Below the pieces are notes generated by a model. It worked only from the letters and a program-made list of their open reading frames with translations, searched no databases and was not told where the DNA came from. A stretch of DNA of 64,000 bases from Anthoceros angustus (Eukaryota; Streptophyta; Anthocerotopsida; Anthocerotales; Anthocerotaceae), in assembly GCA_010909165.1 (NCBI GenBank), contig VJWM01000151.1:372001-436000 (forward strand), given 5' to 3'. Every line of letters starts with the position of its first letter. Positions within the stretch are counted from its first letter, which is position 1. The translations under genes were made by a program, and so were the position numbers. Of this stretch, positions 51,066-63,540 are shown in pieces.

Positions 51066-54000
51066 CTAAATATCGGTTCGCCAAGTGCGGCTGGCGAACC
51101 GACATGCCATGCCATGAGCATGGCCTTCCTCTCCTACTCCTCTCTCTCTTATCCGTGCCAACCCGCAAGCCACAGGAGGCGGCGGAAACTAATTCAAGTT
51201 CCCATCGCCGATTGTCGTGGCAATTCCAGCGCGTCTTGCCCGCCGTTCGTTTAGTTGAGAGCGAGGCGGAAGGCGCTCTGCTCAAAGCGGGGCACAGTAA
51301 GAGTTGAAAGACCGAAGGCGGGAGGATGCACATATCTTGATCGTGCTCCGGTGATGGATGAGGTTGCGCATTGTCCTTTGCGATTCGAGGCTGGTGGAGG
51401 AAATTTTCTTTCAATGACTTGGAATGGCAGCAATCCTCATACAAGCATCCATCTTGTCCTGGCCAAGACAAACAACGACAACTAGCTTACATCCCTTGGA
51501 CCAGAGTGCAAGATTTCATAGAGGGCATGAACTCATTGCCACATGCTCCTACAAATTATTACAAGGCATCTCGTAGAGGGCCGGCCAACAATACTTCAGC
51601 AGTAAGTTGTCTGAAGCTAGATGCAGCCATTGTCACAACACGGTATGTATAGACCCTAAGGATTCAATCCGTTTACTTTCTGCTTGTTGGTATCATTGAA
51701 AGATTTCATCTTCAGTGTTTTGCTTGCAGTTATTGGTGTGGATATGGGCCACAGGACTTGCGGAATGTTCCCATGCCTCCACCACCTGTACCTATTACTG
51801 TGGAGGGTGAGAAGAAGCGTAGACGGTCTCGGATTGCTAACGGTGAAAGCATCAAACACGGCTGTCAAGCTTCGTTTGCCATTACCGATTCTGAAGATGG
51901 CGATGGTATTGCTCAAGTAACATTATACGAAACTATGCACGTGGATGTTTCGGAAGAGTGTGTCATGGCCCAGAGTACGTAGGCATGCCAAGAGATGTCA
52001 GGGCTCCTCACTTGAGTGCTGACAAGAAGGCATGGGTGAAACATGGTTTACTGTGTAATGTTTCTGTGTCAGAGATTCTTAGACGACACCAGGAGCAGGT
52101 GCAGGCGAAATGTTGTGGGCTTTCAACAAGCTTGGAGCATGAGTCACAGTATGTCCAGGTTAGAGATGATTTCTTGACACGTGCAGACATTGACAATCTT
52201 GCCGACTTGCAAGGTACAGTGTGGAAACATCATCAGGATGACAATATTAGTGTGGGTATATGGATGCGGCTCAATGCTGCATTTGTGTTTCACAAGTCCA
52301 CTGCTGATCAGTCGTTTTGTTTGGGGATTCAGACCCCGTTCATGCTTCAGACCTGTTTGACACATGGTAAGAATAATGTGCTCGGGATTGATTCCACGTT
52401 TGGTGTAAACCAGTATAAGTACCAGCTCTTCACAATTATGGCTTTCGACCTTCACATGAATGGTATTCCGGTAGCGTGAGTTTTGGCAAAGGACGGTATA
52501 AGTGACACCATAGCCAGGTGGTTGACATCTTTTCATGAGGTTCTGTTAAGTAAGGATGCAACTTGGAACGTTGCCCTCCGCAATATTGGTTGATGATTGT
52601 GCAGCTGAGATTGCTGCAATTCGAAAGGTTTACAATTACAGTGTTCCTGTTCTACTTTGCCTCTGGCATGTGCGTCTTTCTTGGCTCCGTAATCTTATTA
52701 AGAAAGTCCAGAACATGGTAGACAAGGAAGCCATATGGCAGGAATTAGGTGAACTGATGTACGTCAAGGGCTCCAGCACATCAATTTGAGATACAATTCG
52801 GGAGGGTGAGCAGTTGCTATTTTCCTTCTATGCCAAGTGGGAGAAATGGCAACCCGCGTCAGGCTATTTCAACAACTGGGTGCACAACTAGGTTAGTCCA
52901 TATCTCCACCTCGTATTCTCCCTTTTCAAGCTTGTGCACATACACATCTTCACAAGGCTGTTTTGATTGCAGGCATGTTCATAAAAATGCCCGCATGCGT
53001 ACATGGCAAGAGCTTCTCTGCTATAGAGGCATGGCATCGATTTTAAGCGAAACTTAGTCTTACGAGGGCATCTCTTGGCAGTAGATCCGTTACATCAATT
53101 GTGCTTCGTAATTGCGTCCCATTATTGGTATGTGAACCATTGCAAAGAAGGAGGGTATGTGGTTAACACAGCCGAGGAGAAACTGGTGCACACTAAAATA
53201 GATGGGGCAACTCTAATTGAGGATGATAATGTTACTTTGCCTTCCCCACCTTGTACCACAGCTTTATGCCCAGAGTTCAACAGATGCCCATGTGACATAT
53301 ACAATTGAGAATGCAGATTCCATGTGGGCTACATGTGAGTGTGCTCAAGGGAGGAAAGGCTTTATTTGTAAACACATCGTGAAAGTGCAGGATATGCTTG
53401 GAGTGCTCTCATACACACTCCGGATGAAACGTCGGTATACAGCAACGAATGGTTTGGTAATTCAGGAGCCTGTAACGACTCTTGCCTTCTGTAATAATAG
53501 AGAACAGGTGATGGAAAGCATTTCATGCAACCTGCAACCCGCTGTGGAGGGTGTTTTATGTAACGAAGCGGAAATAAGATCGATTCGCCTGAACAAGATT
53601 GCAATACTATTGTGAATTTGATGCACAAGAATAAGGAAGTCGTGGGGGATGTAGCACTTTTGGGGAAACGTACACTCATGGATGTCCAACGTTTGATTGC
53701 ATATGAGCGGAAATGCAACACGGCGACCTCTTCAAGCATTCACCACCAACGAGGGAGACAACAACATCGTCAGGACTAAGCCATTCTTCTCACCACCGAA
53801 GAAAAAGAAGAAGAGAGTGACTTGGAAGTTATCAGCAGACAAAGAAAACTAGCATAGGTGTAGGTGCGATGTAGGTGCCAGTAATGTCTCCCTTCAGATG
53901 TTTTGACCAACGCTGCAATTAATCAAAAACTCAATCTTGGTGATCGTCCTCTTCGCTCATCTTGGTGATCCTCCTCTATGCTTGCCTCGGTCGTCCAGCA

Positions 54001-54200
54001 TGCCTGAACGCTGCGTGCCGACGAAGTTCGACTTTGTATCGTGCAGTATCGCGGTATTCGTGACGACGGAACTTGAATTAGTTCCCCGCCAGGGGTCTTG
54101 GCCAGCTGGTACGGGATACGAGAGAGAGGGCAGGGAGAGGAAGGCCATGCTCATGGCATGGCATGTCGATTCGCCAGTCGTACAGCAAACCGATATTTAG
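51066..54200. mobile_element. nested inner MULE
   Basis: 3,135 bp, bounded by inverted repeats beginning CTAAATATCGGTTYGC. The best-matching part is CGACATGCCATGCCATGAGC, then ATGGCCTTCCTCTC, at 51100-51135 and 54131-54170. It lies between the catalytic part and the SWIM finger of transposase A, and carries its own transposase and SWIM finger (B). No clear target duplication is visible (GCGCTAGGC versus AAACTAACT), so the insertion may be old or the ends slightly misplaced. Confidence 0.75.
51958..53830 (+). pseudogene. inner MULE transposase (B) with SWIM finger
   Basis: 51958-52479 encodes LSADKKAWVKHGLLCN ... GIDSTFGVNQYKYQLFTIMA, containing the first catalytic Asp, and ends at a TGA exactly where a Trp is expected (PVA*VLAKDG), a nonsense change. 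Downstream lies ILVDDCAAEIAAIRKVY ... LCLWHVRLSW (second Asp and the C/H motif) near 52590-52680. A SWIM finger (CECAQGRKGFICKH) follows near 53336. Frames change between blocks. The domain order is standard for MULE transposases. A short tail continues to about 53779. Confidence 0.82.
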
Positions 54201-54219
54201 AAACTAACTGACGGACGAA

Positions 54220-54612
54220 GTGAACAAACATTTTTGGTACCAAAGACAATGTAAGCAGAGTGGCATCATTAGGAATAATAAGCAAGAACAGGTTGTTAGA
54301 AGCGCACTGAACAAAGCATTGGAAATCCCAGAGTCCGATGTATCCCTACCTTGTACTGGGCAACCATATGCTATCGTGAGGAGCGAGAATACAAAGAAGG
54401 ATAAGGCTTATCATGTGTTTAACGCTGGCTCTCCTTGGTGCAGCTGCACATGCAAGATTTCATCTACAGGGTTTCTTTGTAAGCATCAAGTGAAGGTCAT
54501 GATGCTCTTGCAGGAAGTAGTGCCCACAGAAACCCTTGTGGGTATATATGCATCAGTGGCTACTTCACAAGAATCGTATAGACAAGCACCTCTATTTTCT
54601 GCCGGGAGGTGA
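54220..54612 (+). pseudogene. SWIM finger of outer MULE transposase A (severed C-terminal part)
   Basis: 130 codons. The SWIM motif CSCTCKISSTGFLCKH follows YHVFNAGSPW. It begins 19 bp after the inner MULE ends, so it is best explained as the C-terminal part of transposase A, cut off by the nested insertion. 54715-55023 encodes a further open tail without known motifs. Confidence 0.7.
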
Positions 54613-55023
54613 ACTTTGTGGTATTGTTCAAACGAGCTGACAATTGTGCATCGTCCTTTGTCACAAGTCAGGTGCTAGAACAAATGGGATTACGAGAGCT
54701 CCTGTCCCCGCCAAATGAACTTAGCAACTGTTTGGGAAAACATATCAAGTTTAGTGCAGAGGAAACCTGGCATTGAGGCCCATGCAGTTGCACTGACACA
54801 AGGTGTGTTCCGGCAGTTAGAGGGTGTGGCTGCAGAAGCTGAGGAGAATAGTCTAATGCAGATTCCATACCTCTTGCCAATATTCGAGGCGTCCGACAAT
54901 AGCTTGAAGAGGAAGAAACCGTTTTGGGAAAACAGTCTATCATGGAAACTGCCTCCGAAGGCAAAGTGCCCTACATTTGCTGAACAAGCTGCAGGAAGGC
55001 TGCCATCAGAATCGATTATGTAG

Positions 55024-55891
55024 AAATGCCGATCCTTGCCGATTGTGCAAAGGCTGGCCACGTTTTTGTCTTTGCTCACTCACCTGCAAACGCGATTGTC
55101 GCAATCCATCTTACAACCAGAACTCCGTTGTTTGGGGTCCAAAACATAATACAGACATATCATTCTGTAACCCCTGCATAGACCTTCCATTCAAGATCTT
55201 GGGCATAGAAATCCGTGAACTGTGCGTGCAAAAATCAGCAAAAACCTCCTGCTACATTCTTGTTCTTGTGCATCCGTTTTTCAATGATACCGCAAGCATT
55301 TGGATGCCAAACCAAAGTACAGACATACCATTATGTAGCCCGTGCAGAGGGCTTCGATTTTAGATATTGGCTAGGGCATTCTGCAAATAGTGCATGAAGC
55401 GATCTGGAAGAAATGTTCTGCTGCAATCTTGTTGTTATGCATCCGTTTTCCACCCATTCTTGGGGAGTTTAATGTCCATTTTCAGCGAGACAAACCCTGA
55501 AAGATTTGCTTTCAAATGAGCTGTGAAACTAGACACCAAACATCAGCCAAGAATTTGACGGGAGCAAGCTTTCTCCCCAAAGGGTTAAGGCTGCGTGAAT
55601 GCGTGGAAAGGCTGCGTGAATGCACAACCATACACTACCATTGTGCAGGCGCTGCAAATTGGATCACACTGCCATTGTACATGAAACCTCCTTTCTGTCT
55701 CAATCCCGGGCCCCTTGAGTCCGTCGGCTGGAGGCGGCGGCACCGCGAAATGGATAGCAAGTAAGGGTCTTTGATGTTTGAAACAAAACTAATCCCCAGC
55801 ATAAGTGTATCCTGGCACAACATAGGGACGGCGTGTAAGGGAGCGGGCGTCCAAGGCGGCAGCCAGCTGTGCCGTCCAACGTACGTGTGCG
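55024..55891. other. outer MULE internal non-coding part
   Basis: No gene seen. A weak internal repeat of ~170 bp (ACAGACATAYCATT at 55151 and 55319) is present. Confidence 0.5.
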
Positions 55892-56023
55892 GGATGGTGT
55901 GGACATGCACAGTGGGTGCGAGCGGGCATGGCCCCATGACATAAGGGATGCCGAAGGCAAAACCATTTGCGCCAGCCTCGTGTTATGTGCCTCATTACTT
56001 CGTTTGTACCAATAGCTCCTGCG
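55892..56023 (-). repeat. outer MULE right TIR
   Basis: Inverse partner of 48894-49025. Followed at once by the target copy GATGAAGAC. Confidence 0.93.
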
Positions 56024-56032
56024 GATGAAGAC

Positions 56033-56589
56033 GCGCAGGGGCACAGTTTACAACTGTCCTCTACAATATGGGAAACGACAACGGAAGAAGGAAAGGACGG
56101 AGGCAGATGGAAACAACTAGGAGACGGGAGTAGACGGCCGTGGAGGTCATGCACATCATTGGAGGAGCCGGTCACTCAGATGAACAGCCTTTCAGTACAC
56201 AGGGAGCCGTATCCTAGGACGACTAGGGTGCCCTAGGAAGAAGGACCTGAATAGCGGGGACCAGATCTCCGCTTCTCAGTGATGGCCGCGCCAGTGCTAC
56301 TGGCCAGGCTCCGAGCTGCCACGGACAGGATAGCAGAGTTGGAAGCACTCATGGCTGTCAGTGGGGTGCCACTGCCAACAGATGATTAATGGAAAAGTCC
56401 TCCTGCTTTGTGATTTACTAGACTGACAATGCGGGCTGATTGGATTCTAAGGTGAGCTTCATCCAAGCACCACCATGTCACTGTTGATGATGACAAGAGA
56501 CTAAGGTACTAACCAAAGTCCGGGTGTGGTGGTGAATCAGTTATCGGCGGCTGTGATCAGTCAAATACACCATCATCATACACCTAAGG
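56033..56589. other. unassigned right flank of MULE
   Basis: No gene supported between the target duplication and the copia integrase. 56280-56390 resembles a gag-like start by composition only. Confidence 0.35.
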
Positions 56590-57877
56590 AACCTTAGAAG
56601 ATGGACTTTATAAGCTGTCAGTCCAAGTGGGTCCCAAACATTCCATCAAAGTAGCATTTCAAGATTCTATCACACGAATACCTACTATGCTTTGGCATTG
56701 TCGTCCCGATCATTCCAATAGTAAAAAATTATTTCAAATGTCTAAGGGAAACCTATATAGAACTCATGTCTCTCCAAAATAGAACACTACCTTGGTGTGA
56801 AGTTTGTGTCTTAACCAAAAGACATCAAGCTCCTTTTCAGAACATCTCTCCACATAGGGCTATATCATCTCTCGAGCTTGTTCATATAGACATTTGTGGT
56901 CCCATTTCTAAACCCTCCTTTAGTGGCAGTAGATACTTTTTGACTTTCATCGACGACTATTCTCGCGTTGTCTTCACCTATATTCTTAAACACAAGAGTG
57001 ATGCTTATCATTTTTCAAGGAGTACATGGCTTGGGCAGAGAGATTAACAAATAAAAAACTCAAGACCTTACGTTCTGACTATAGTGGCGAGTTTACGTCA
57101 CATGCATTTGCTGAGTTTTGTCGAGCTGAAGGCATAGCTCAACAACTCACTATTGTACACACTCCTCAGCAAAATGGTATAGCATGAAATAAGAATCTAT
57201 GCCTACAATAGATTATAGGCTGTTTATTATCCCAAGCACACTTACCAAGAGTCTATTGGGTAGAAGCTCTTCTTACAGCCACTTATGTCATTAATAGATT
57301 GCCTATGTCTATTGTTCAAGGTATGACTTCATATGAAGCATTCACTAGTAAAAAGCCTTTTGTCGATTATCTTCGAATTTTTGAATCTCCTGCTTACATG
57401 TTCATTCCTACAACACAACGTAAGAAATTAGACCCTAAGGCTGCTCAATATACTTTTATTGGCTATAGTGAAGGAATCAAAGGTTATAAGTTATTTGATC
57501 CCTTTACCAGGAAGCTCATGTACGCACGCAGTATTACTTTCCATGAGTGTCACCTATTTTCTCCTTCAATGGGAGCTCCTGACTCTGGTAATCTTCCTTC
57601 AGCCATTGAGGATTCTGATTATTCCTCTTTTGATGATGGTGCCTATATTACTCACTTTCCTATTCTTACTTCTTGAGTTCCTTTAGTGAAACCTATTGTG
57701 CAGGAGGAGGAGGAGCTACCACCTCTTCCACGACCCCATATACCTCCGTCCGATACCCATGAACCTCAATATCTTGAGGATATTCCTGATGCAGAATCTA
57801 GTGAATCTGACTATGATGGGGACCCTGACCTTGGCTATGTTGTGGACTACGGACTTCCCTGGGGCGTTAGAAAATAG
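56590..57877 (+). pseudogene. Ty1/copia integrase fragment
   Basis: GAG-pre-integrase (LWHCRPDHSN ... WCEVCVLTKRHQAPF) is followed by the integrase core: first Asp in VHIDICGPI, FIDDYSR, second Asp in RSDYSGEF, then HTPQQNGIA followed by a stop where the catalytic Glu region should be. The frame resumes at 57299-57676 (INRLPM, FGYSEG-like FIGYSEGIKGYKLFDP) and 57686-57877 (acidic linker). No reverse transcriptase follows. It may be the other half of the copia element whose gag lies at 47817-48360, but this is not shown. Confidence 0.85.
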
Positions 57878-58216
57878 GTAGGGTTTTGTTTTTTTTAGGA
57901 GTAAAGGATAAAATGAGGCGAAAAAGGGGAAATAAGCATGGATAGCACTCCGGACGGCACTCCGGAGTATACTCCGGACTCCGGAGTGAGGAACGTACCC
58001 GGACCTACTATGGTAGGCGCCACGGTAACGGGATAAGTCCGGACCCACTCCAGGACCAGGCAGGATAAGTACGCCAGGAAAGTAACTCAGGAGTTGAGCC
58101 GTGGGAACGGACCAGGCGACGCCACGTGGGCGACTCTGAGTGGAGAACGGGCATGCAGCTGGCCAGGACCGTAACCTTGCCAGAGGCCGTTATAGCAGGT
58201 ATTCACGCCGCGGACT

Positions 58217-58286
58217 GCGCGGCGGCGTAAGGCCAGAGTACGCGGCGGCGTAAGGCCAGAGTAAGCGGAGGCGTAAGGTCAGAATA
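58217..58286. repeat. 23-bp tandem repeat, three units
   Basis: GCGGCGGCGTAAGGCCAGAG units at about 58217, 58241 and 58264; the third is diverged. It marks the entry into GC-rich sequence. Confidence 0.82.
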
Positions 58287-58289
58287 AGC

Positions 58290-61200
58290 CATGCAGACCT
58301 CTGGCGATTCTCAGACGAGGCGCCCTCCGCCCAGGTTACTCCGAAGGAGGCGGCGAAGGAAGGTCATTTTACCGCACCGAGACAATTCTCGCGATCTCTT
58401 GCGCTCCATGATCCGGCTCTGGCGGTATCTCGTGGGACACTCGGGCGTCTTGGCGGCTCACGTTGAGGTCGGGCGTGACAGCAGCAGGCGCAGCGTGCGG
58501 CGGTCTCACAAGCTCGGCCAAGGGAGGAGAAGGCGATGGCACCCAAAAAGCCCGCGAAGTTTGGGAGCCATGGAACCTTGTGGGCGCAACATTGTGACCC
58601 GCGCTATCCGGACTTTGGGCCACAGCTCCGAGGCGGAGAATTGGTGCGGGAGTGGCATTTGGATGTGTTCCGGATAGTGCGGACATTGATAGTGTCACTC
58701 GGTCAGGAGTTCGCCGGAAGATCTTGGCGGTCAATAAGGAGGTGCGGTCCAAGAACCTCGGGAGGACCAAGGCGATGGACCTTGGAGGTCTGAGGGCCTA
58801 CAACCGCCCAAGGAGGAAGAGGGGAGTGGTGCGGGCCCCTCAAGGCGAAGGGAAGATAGGGCCGCACAGCGATGCCGAGGCTCGACGCAGGACCACCAAC
58901 GGTTGGGCGATATCCGACCTTGACAATGAGGCGAAAAGGGCGGCCGATCATTGTCCACTGGAACCTACTCACCAAGGTGGATCACCTTGGTGATAATCTG
59001 ATAGTATTCACGCGCGGGCGGCGGAGGACCAAGGAGGAAGGATTATTTCGCCGGTTTAGCGAGGCTCATAGCTCGGGGCCAGAAGCCTTCTGGCCCCATA
59101 CCGATCCATGTATGGGGGCATTTGAGCTCCTCAAGGAAGGAGAGCTTGAGCGGCGCTCGGGAAAGGCGGAGGCTCGGTGAAGGTGGCCAAGGAGGCGGAG
59201 GGAGGAGGCCGATCGTCGAAAGCCAAGCGGACTCGGGAGGAGGGCGGAGGATTCCTGACTACGCCCTGAACGGACCCCTCACCACCCAGTATGGGAAGAA
59301 ATTCCCGCCTCCCTCCTCTGGTGCCCCAACCAGAGCAGCCCCCAGCAGAAGCCCGACCCCAGCAGCCCACCGGCCACCACTCCTACCGAGGAGGCGGAGG
59401 CTCGGTGAAGGTGGCCAAGGAGGAAGAAGGCGCAAGACCAGCCTGTGCCTCGGTCGGTGCAGTACCCCTTCCCTTGCGGTGGCAAGCGGAGGAAGCGATG
59501 GGAGGCGAAAAGGGCGGCCCGAGGAGGCGGAGGACAGCCGCGGCCACCCGGCAGTCATCGCCCGGCGGAAGGGGCAAAAGGCTTGCTCCGGACTCCCTCA
59601 CCTCCTCCGAGCCCGGGAGAAAAGGCGGAGAAGGGCTCGCGACCAAAAGGGCCAAGGAGGCGGAGGCCGGACGAGCCAAGCGGACTCGGCTCGGGACCTA
59701 AGGGTCCCGATTAGGTCCGAGAACCCAGTCGGACTTACTCGGACAGTATGGAGGTCCTCTGATCGGAGATGCCGCCCCGCCACGGACTTTGTGGGAGCCT
59801 CACGGCGGCCGTGGAAGAAACACGGTCCTGCTACCGCCATGGAGGATCTCGGACTCGGCTCGGGAGGTGGCCAGGAGGCGAGAAGACCTGTGGAGGTAGA
59901 AGCCACCGGGCGCATGGTACTCCTCCGGGAGGCGAGAGGAGGAGCCCAGAGGCGAGAAGGAAGGCCAAGCTCTCGGCGGATTGAGGAGGGAAACGCCGGA
60001 GGCGAGAGGAGGTCTGGTCCATCCGCAGGCCGGACCAAATTCCTTCAGGAGGCACCAAGGTGCCAAGGAGGCCCAAGCGGGCGGAGGACCGCAAGGAGGT
60101 GGCCAGGAGGCGAGCGGTGGCGTGAGCGGAAGCGGAGGAGGCCGATCGTCGAAAGCCAAGCGGACTCGGCTCGGGAGGAGGCCGATCGTCGAAAGCCAAG
60201 CGGAGGCTCGGTGAAGGTGGCCAAGGAGGAGGCCACAGGCCGATCGCGATCACTATCGGCGTGATCGGAACCGGTGGAGGGAGGCGGCCAGAGAGGCCAA
60301 TCCGAAGGCGAGCGGTGGCGTGAGCAAGCACGGACAAGCCGGCACGGCCAGAAATCGGGACCTCGGGGCCACAGAGAGGTAGAAGGGAGGCGGAGGAGTT
60401 GGAGGACAAGAAGGACACCTTGGAGTTACAACCAAGACACGGAGCAAGGAATTCTCAATGGGAGAATCCGGGACTTGACGGAGATAGGCGCCTCCGGCTC
60501 TGCACGAAGATGGAGGACCGCAAGGAGGCGGGCAAGGCGGAGGCCACGGCCAAGAAGTCGCGACAAGGAGGTGGAGGATCTGACTCAGCCCGGAGGTAGA
60601 AGCCACCGGGCGCATGGTACTCCTCCGGGAGGCGGTTGGAGGGGCCAGGAGGCGAGAAGGAAGGCTCTCGGCGGATTGAGGAGGCGGGAGGCGAGAGGAG
60701 GTCTGGTCCATCCGCAGGCCGGACCAAATTCCTTCAGTGGAGGCGGGAGGTGGAGCAAGGAGGCCCAAGGAGGCGGAGGACCTCTGTGCGGGCGTGGCGC
60801 GAGGCGAGAGGGCCGGCGCAAGCGAGCAGGCGCGGGATGCGGAGGCGGCCGGACGAGCCAAGCGGAGGCTCGGTGAAGGTGGCCAAGGCGGAGGAGGCCA
60901 CGGCCGATCGCGATCACTATCGGCGTGATCGGGCCGGTGGAGGGAGGCGGCCAGAGAGCCACGGCCAATCGAAGGCGAGCGGTGGCGTGAGCAAGCACGG
61001 ACAAGCCGGCACGGCCAGAAATCGGGACCTCGGGGCCACAGAGAGGTAGAAGGGAGGCGGCGGGAGTTGGAGGCAGGACACCTTGGAGTTACAACTCCAA
61101 GGCAGCGTCGGAGCGGGAATTCTCAATGGGAGAATCCAGACTTGACGGAGATAGGCGCCTCCGGCTCTGCACGAAGATGGAGGAGCGGTGGCGGGCAAGC

Positions 61201-62520
61201 GGACCGGCCCAGCTCGCAAGGAGGTGGAGGATCTCGGACTCGGCTCGGGAGGTGGGCGGCGGAGATGGAGGACCGCAAGGAGACTTTGGGCTGCGGCTCA
61301 AACTATCATTGAGAGGAATGGTAGTGCGGGACATGGTGAGCGGCAGGAAATAAACTCGGCTCGGGAGGTGGCCAGGAGGCGGAGGAGTTGGAGCAAGTGG
61401 AGCAGGACGCCGAGATGGAGAAGGGCTCGCGACCAAAAGGGCCAAGGAGGAAGCTCGGGAGCTCGGCCTCGGGACCTAAGGGTCTGATTAGGTCCGGAGA
61501 ACCCGGTCAGGACTTACTCGGACAGTATGGAGGTCCTTGGCGGACCGTGAGATCGGCTCACTCGGACTTTGTGGGAGCCTCACGGCGTGGAAGAAACAGG
61601 CGGGTCCACAGCTACCGTCATGGGTATGCTCTGCAGGGTCTGGGATGGCCGAGAAGACCCGGAGGTAGAAGCCACCGGGCGCATGGTACTCCTCCGGGAG
61701 GCGGTTGGAGGGAGCCAGGAGGCGAGAAGGAAGAAGCTCTCGGCCGGATTGAGAGGAAAGGGAGGAGGAGGTCTGGTCCATCCGCAGGGGCCGGACCAAA
61801 TTCCTTCAGTGGAGGAGCGGTGAAGCGGACCAAGGAGGCCCAAGGAGGACCTCTGAGGCGGAGGCGGCGGGAGGCGGCGGGAGGCGGAGGACCGCAAGGA
61901 GGCGGGCAAGCGGAGGCCGGACGAGCCAAGGTGGAGGCTCGGTGAAGGTGGCCAAGGAGGCGGAGGCCGCACGGCGATCGCGATCACTATCGGCGTGATC
62001 GGGCCGGTGGAGGCGGAGGCCGAGAGAACGGCCCGAAGGCGAGCGGTGGCGTGAGCAAGCACGGACAAGTGAGGCTGGAGGCCGGCCCGAAATCAGGGGA
62101 CCTCGAGTGCAGAGGTAGAAGGAGGCGGCGGGAGTTGGAGGGGCAAGGACACCTTGGGTTACAACTCCAAGGCAGCGTCGGCGGAATTCTCAATGGGAGA
62201 ATCCAGACTTGACGGAGATAGGCGCCTCGGCTCTGCACGAAGATGGAGGCGGGAGGTGGCCAAGGAGGCGGAGGCCACGGCCAAGAAGCGCGACAAGGAG
62301 GTGGAGGATCTCGGACTCGGCTCGGGAGGTGGAGGCGGCGGGGAGATGGAGGACCGCAAGGAGACTTTGGGCTGCGGCTCAAACTATCATTGAGAGGAAT
62401 GGTAGTGCGGGACATGGTCGCGAACGCGACCGGAAATAGAGCGGCCCGCCTGGGGACGGAGCCGAAGGCGATGGAACAGGAGCAGGACGCCGAGATGGAG
62501 AAGAACTGGGTGAAGCCATG
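58290..62520. repeat. GC- and purine-rich shuffled tandem block, probable retroelement
   Basis: The same short blocks recur in the same order. GATCGCGATCACTATCGGCG occurs at 60242, 60906 and 61976. GAATTCTCAATGGGAGAATC occurs near 60450, 61118 and 62184. GAAGCCACCGGGCGCATGGT occurs near 59900, 60600 and 61669. CCATCCGCAGG followed by GGACCAAATTCCTTC occurs near 60018, 60707 and 61780. The unit spacing is irregular (664 and 1,070 bp). Many long ORFs cross it on both strands, but they are R, G, E and P-rich and lack domains; I do not call them genes. Most likely a degenerate gag-rich LTR element amplified locally. Confidence 0.75.
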
Positions 62521-63540
62521 ATGGTGTTGCCGGCCAAATGCAGGCGGGGAGATGGCGGAGTTATGACAGAATGGACAAGGAGGAGGGCGCCGGAAGGCAA
62601 GAAGCCGTCCACCGAGGAAGTCGGAAGGAGCAGCTGCGTTATGGCGGGCAAGCATGAACCAAGGGAGGAGTTGGAGCAAGGGAGCAACAATGACCCATGG
62701 AGGTGACGAGGCACCGGTACTCGAGAAGCACCCATATCCAACTCAGGTGGAGCAACAAGCGGGCAATGTGCTCCCCGAGCACTATGGCGGGGAGTACGCT
62801 CCGCACGTGGAAGAGGCAATCCAGAAGTGGATTGGACTTTGCCTATTACCACACCGAGCTCCCTGGCTGAGGCCTCTCGCTCACCGCCAATGACGGACCC
62901 CGGAAGGCCTTGAGGGAAGAAGGGGACAAGACAGGACCCTAGGGGCCCTGCTTGAGACGACGGCGGGGAGGAGCCCCAAGAGGAGCGGACGCCGGACCCC
63001 AAGGTAAGTTCACCACCACCCGATCCGGTGGCAGGGTAAGGAGGAGCCAACCCAACCAAGACAAGGGTCGGGGTAAGGAGGAGGACCTAAAGACGAGGTC
63101 CACAGAAGGGGTCCGAGTTGGAGACGGACTAATAAGTGACCGAGGTCCGAACCCGAGACGAGGCCGACCCACGGGACTGGAAATAAACCGACCTTGGAGT
63201 TCAGTTCGGAGTCGAGACCGACCGAGGTCCGGACCGCAAGGAGGAGCCCCGACTTACGCTAGGGAGCGACAGGTGGCCCCACCGAGGGACCCACGGAAGG
63301 CGGGAGGATGATGGTAACGGCGGCCGCCGATCACGAGCCAACCCGACAGTGATTCCGGGAGAAAGGAGGGTCCGCCGCGGATCATCCGATTGCGCGCACT
63401 GTGTGGGAGATTGGACCACCAATCCCAAGGCGAACCCGGACCTTCCACCCCACCGGGCGAGATAGGGGGGAATAGGATGGTAGGCGTCGATTAGGCATAC
63501 CGAAATGGGCCTCAAATAGGGGTGTAAGAAAAGGGCGTAG

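Larger units (their letters stand above)
48894..56023. mobile_element. MULE (Mutator-like) transposon, outer element
   Basis: 7,130 bp. Long terminal inverted repeats start CGCAGGAGCTATTGGTACA (48894-49025 and 55892-56023, about 132 bp, few mismatches). A perfect 9-bp target duplication GATGAAGAC lies at 48885-48893 and 56024-56032; 9 bp is the Mutator hallmark. It contains a decayed MURA-type transposase and its SWIM zinc finger, split by a second MULE inserted inside. Confidence 0.93.

Noticed and set aside
47817-57877. One single copia element interrupted only by the MULE
   Set aside because: Gag and integrase are in the right order, but hundreds of unassigned bases lie on both sides of the MULE and no LTR pair was found, so this cannot be claimed.
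59122-60264. 380-codon ORF rich in Arg, Gly and Pro
   Set aside because: Lies in the shuffled purine-rich repeat block, competes with long ORFs in other frames and has no domain.
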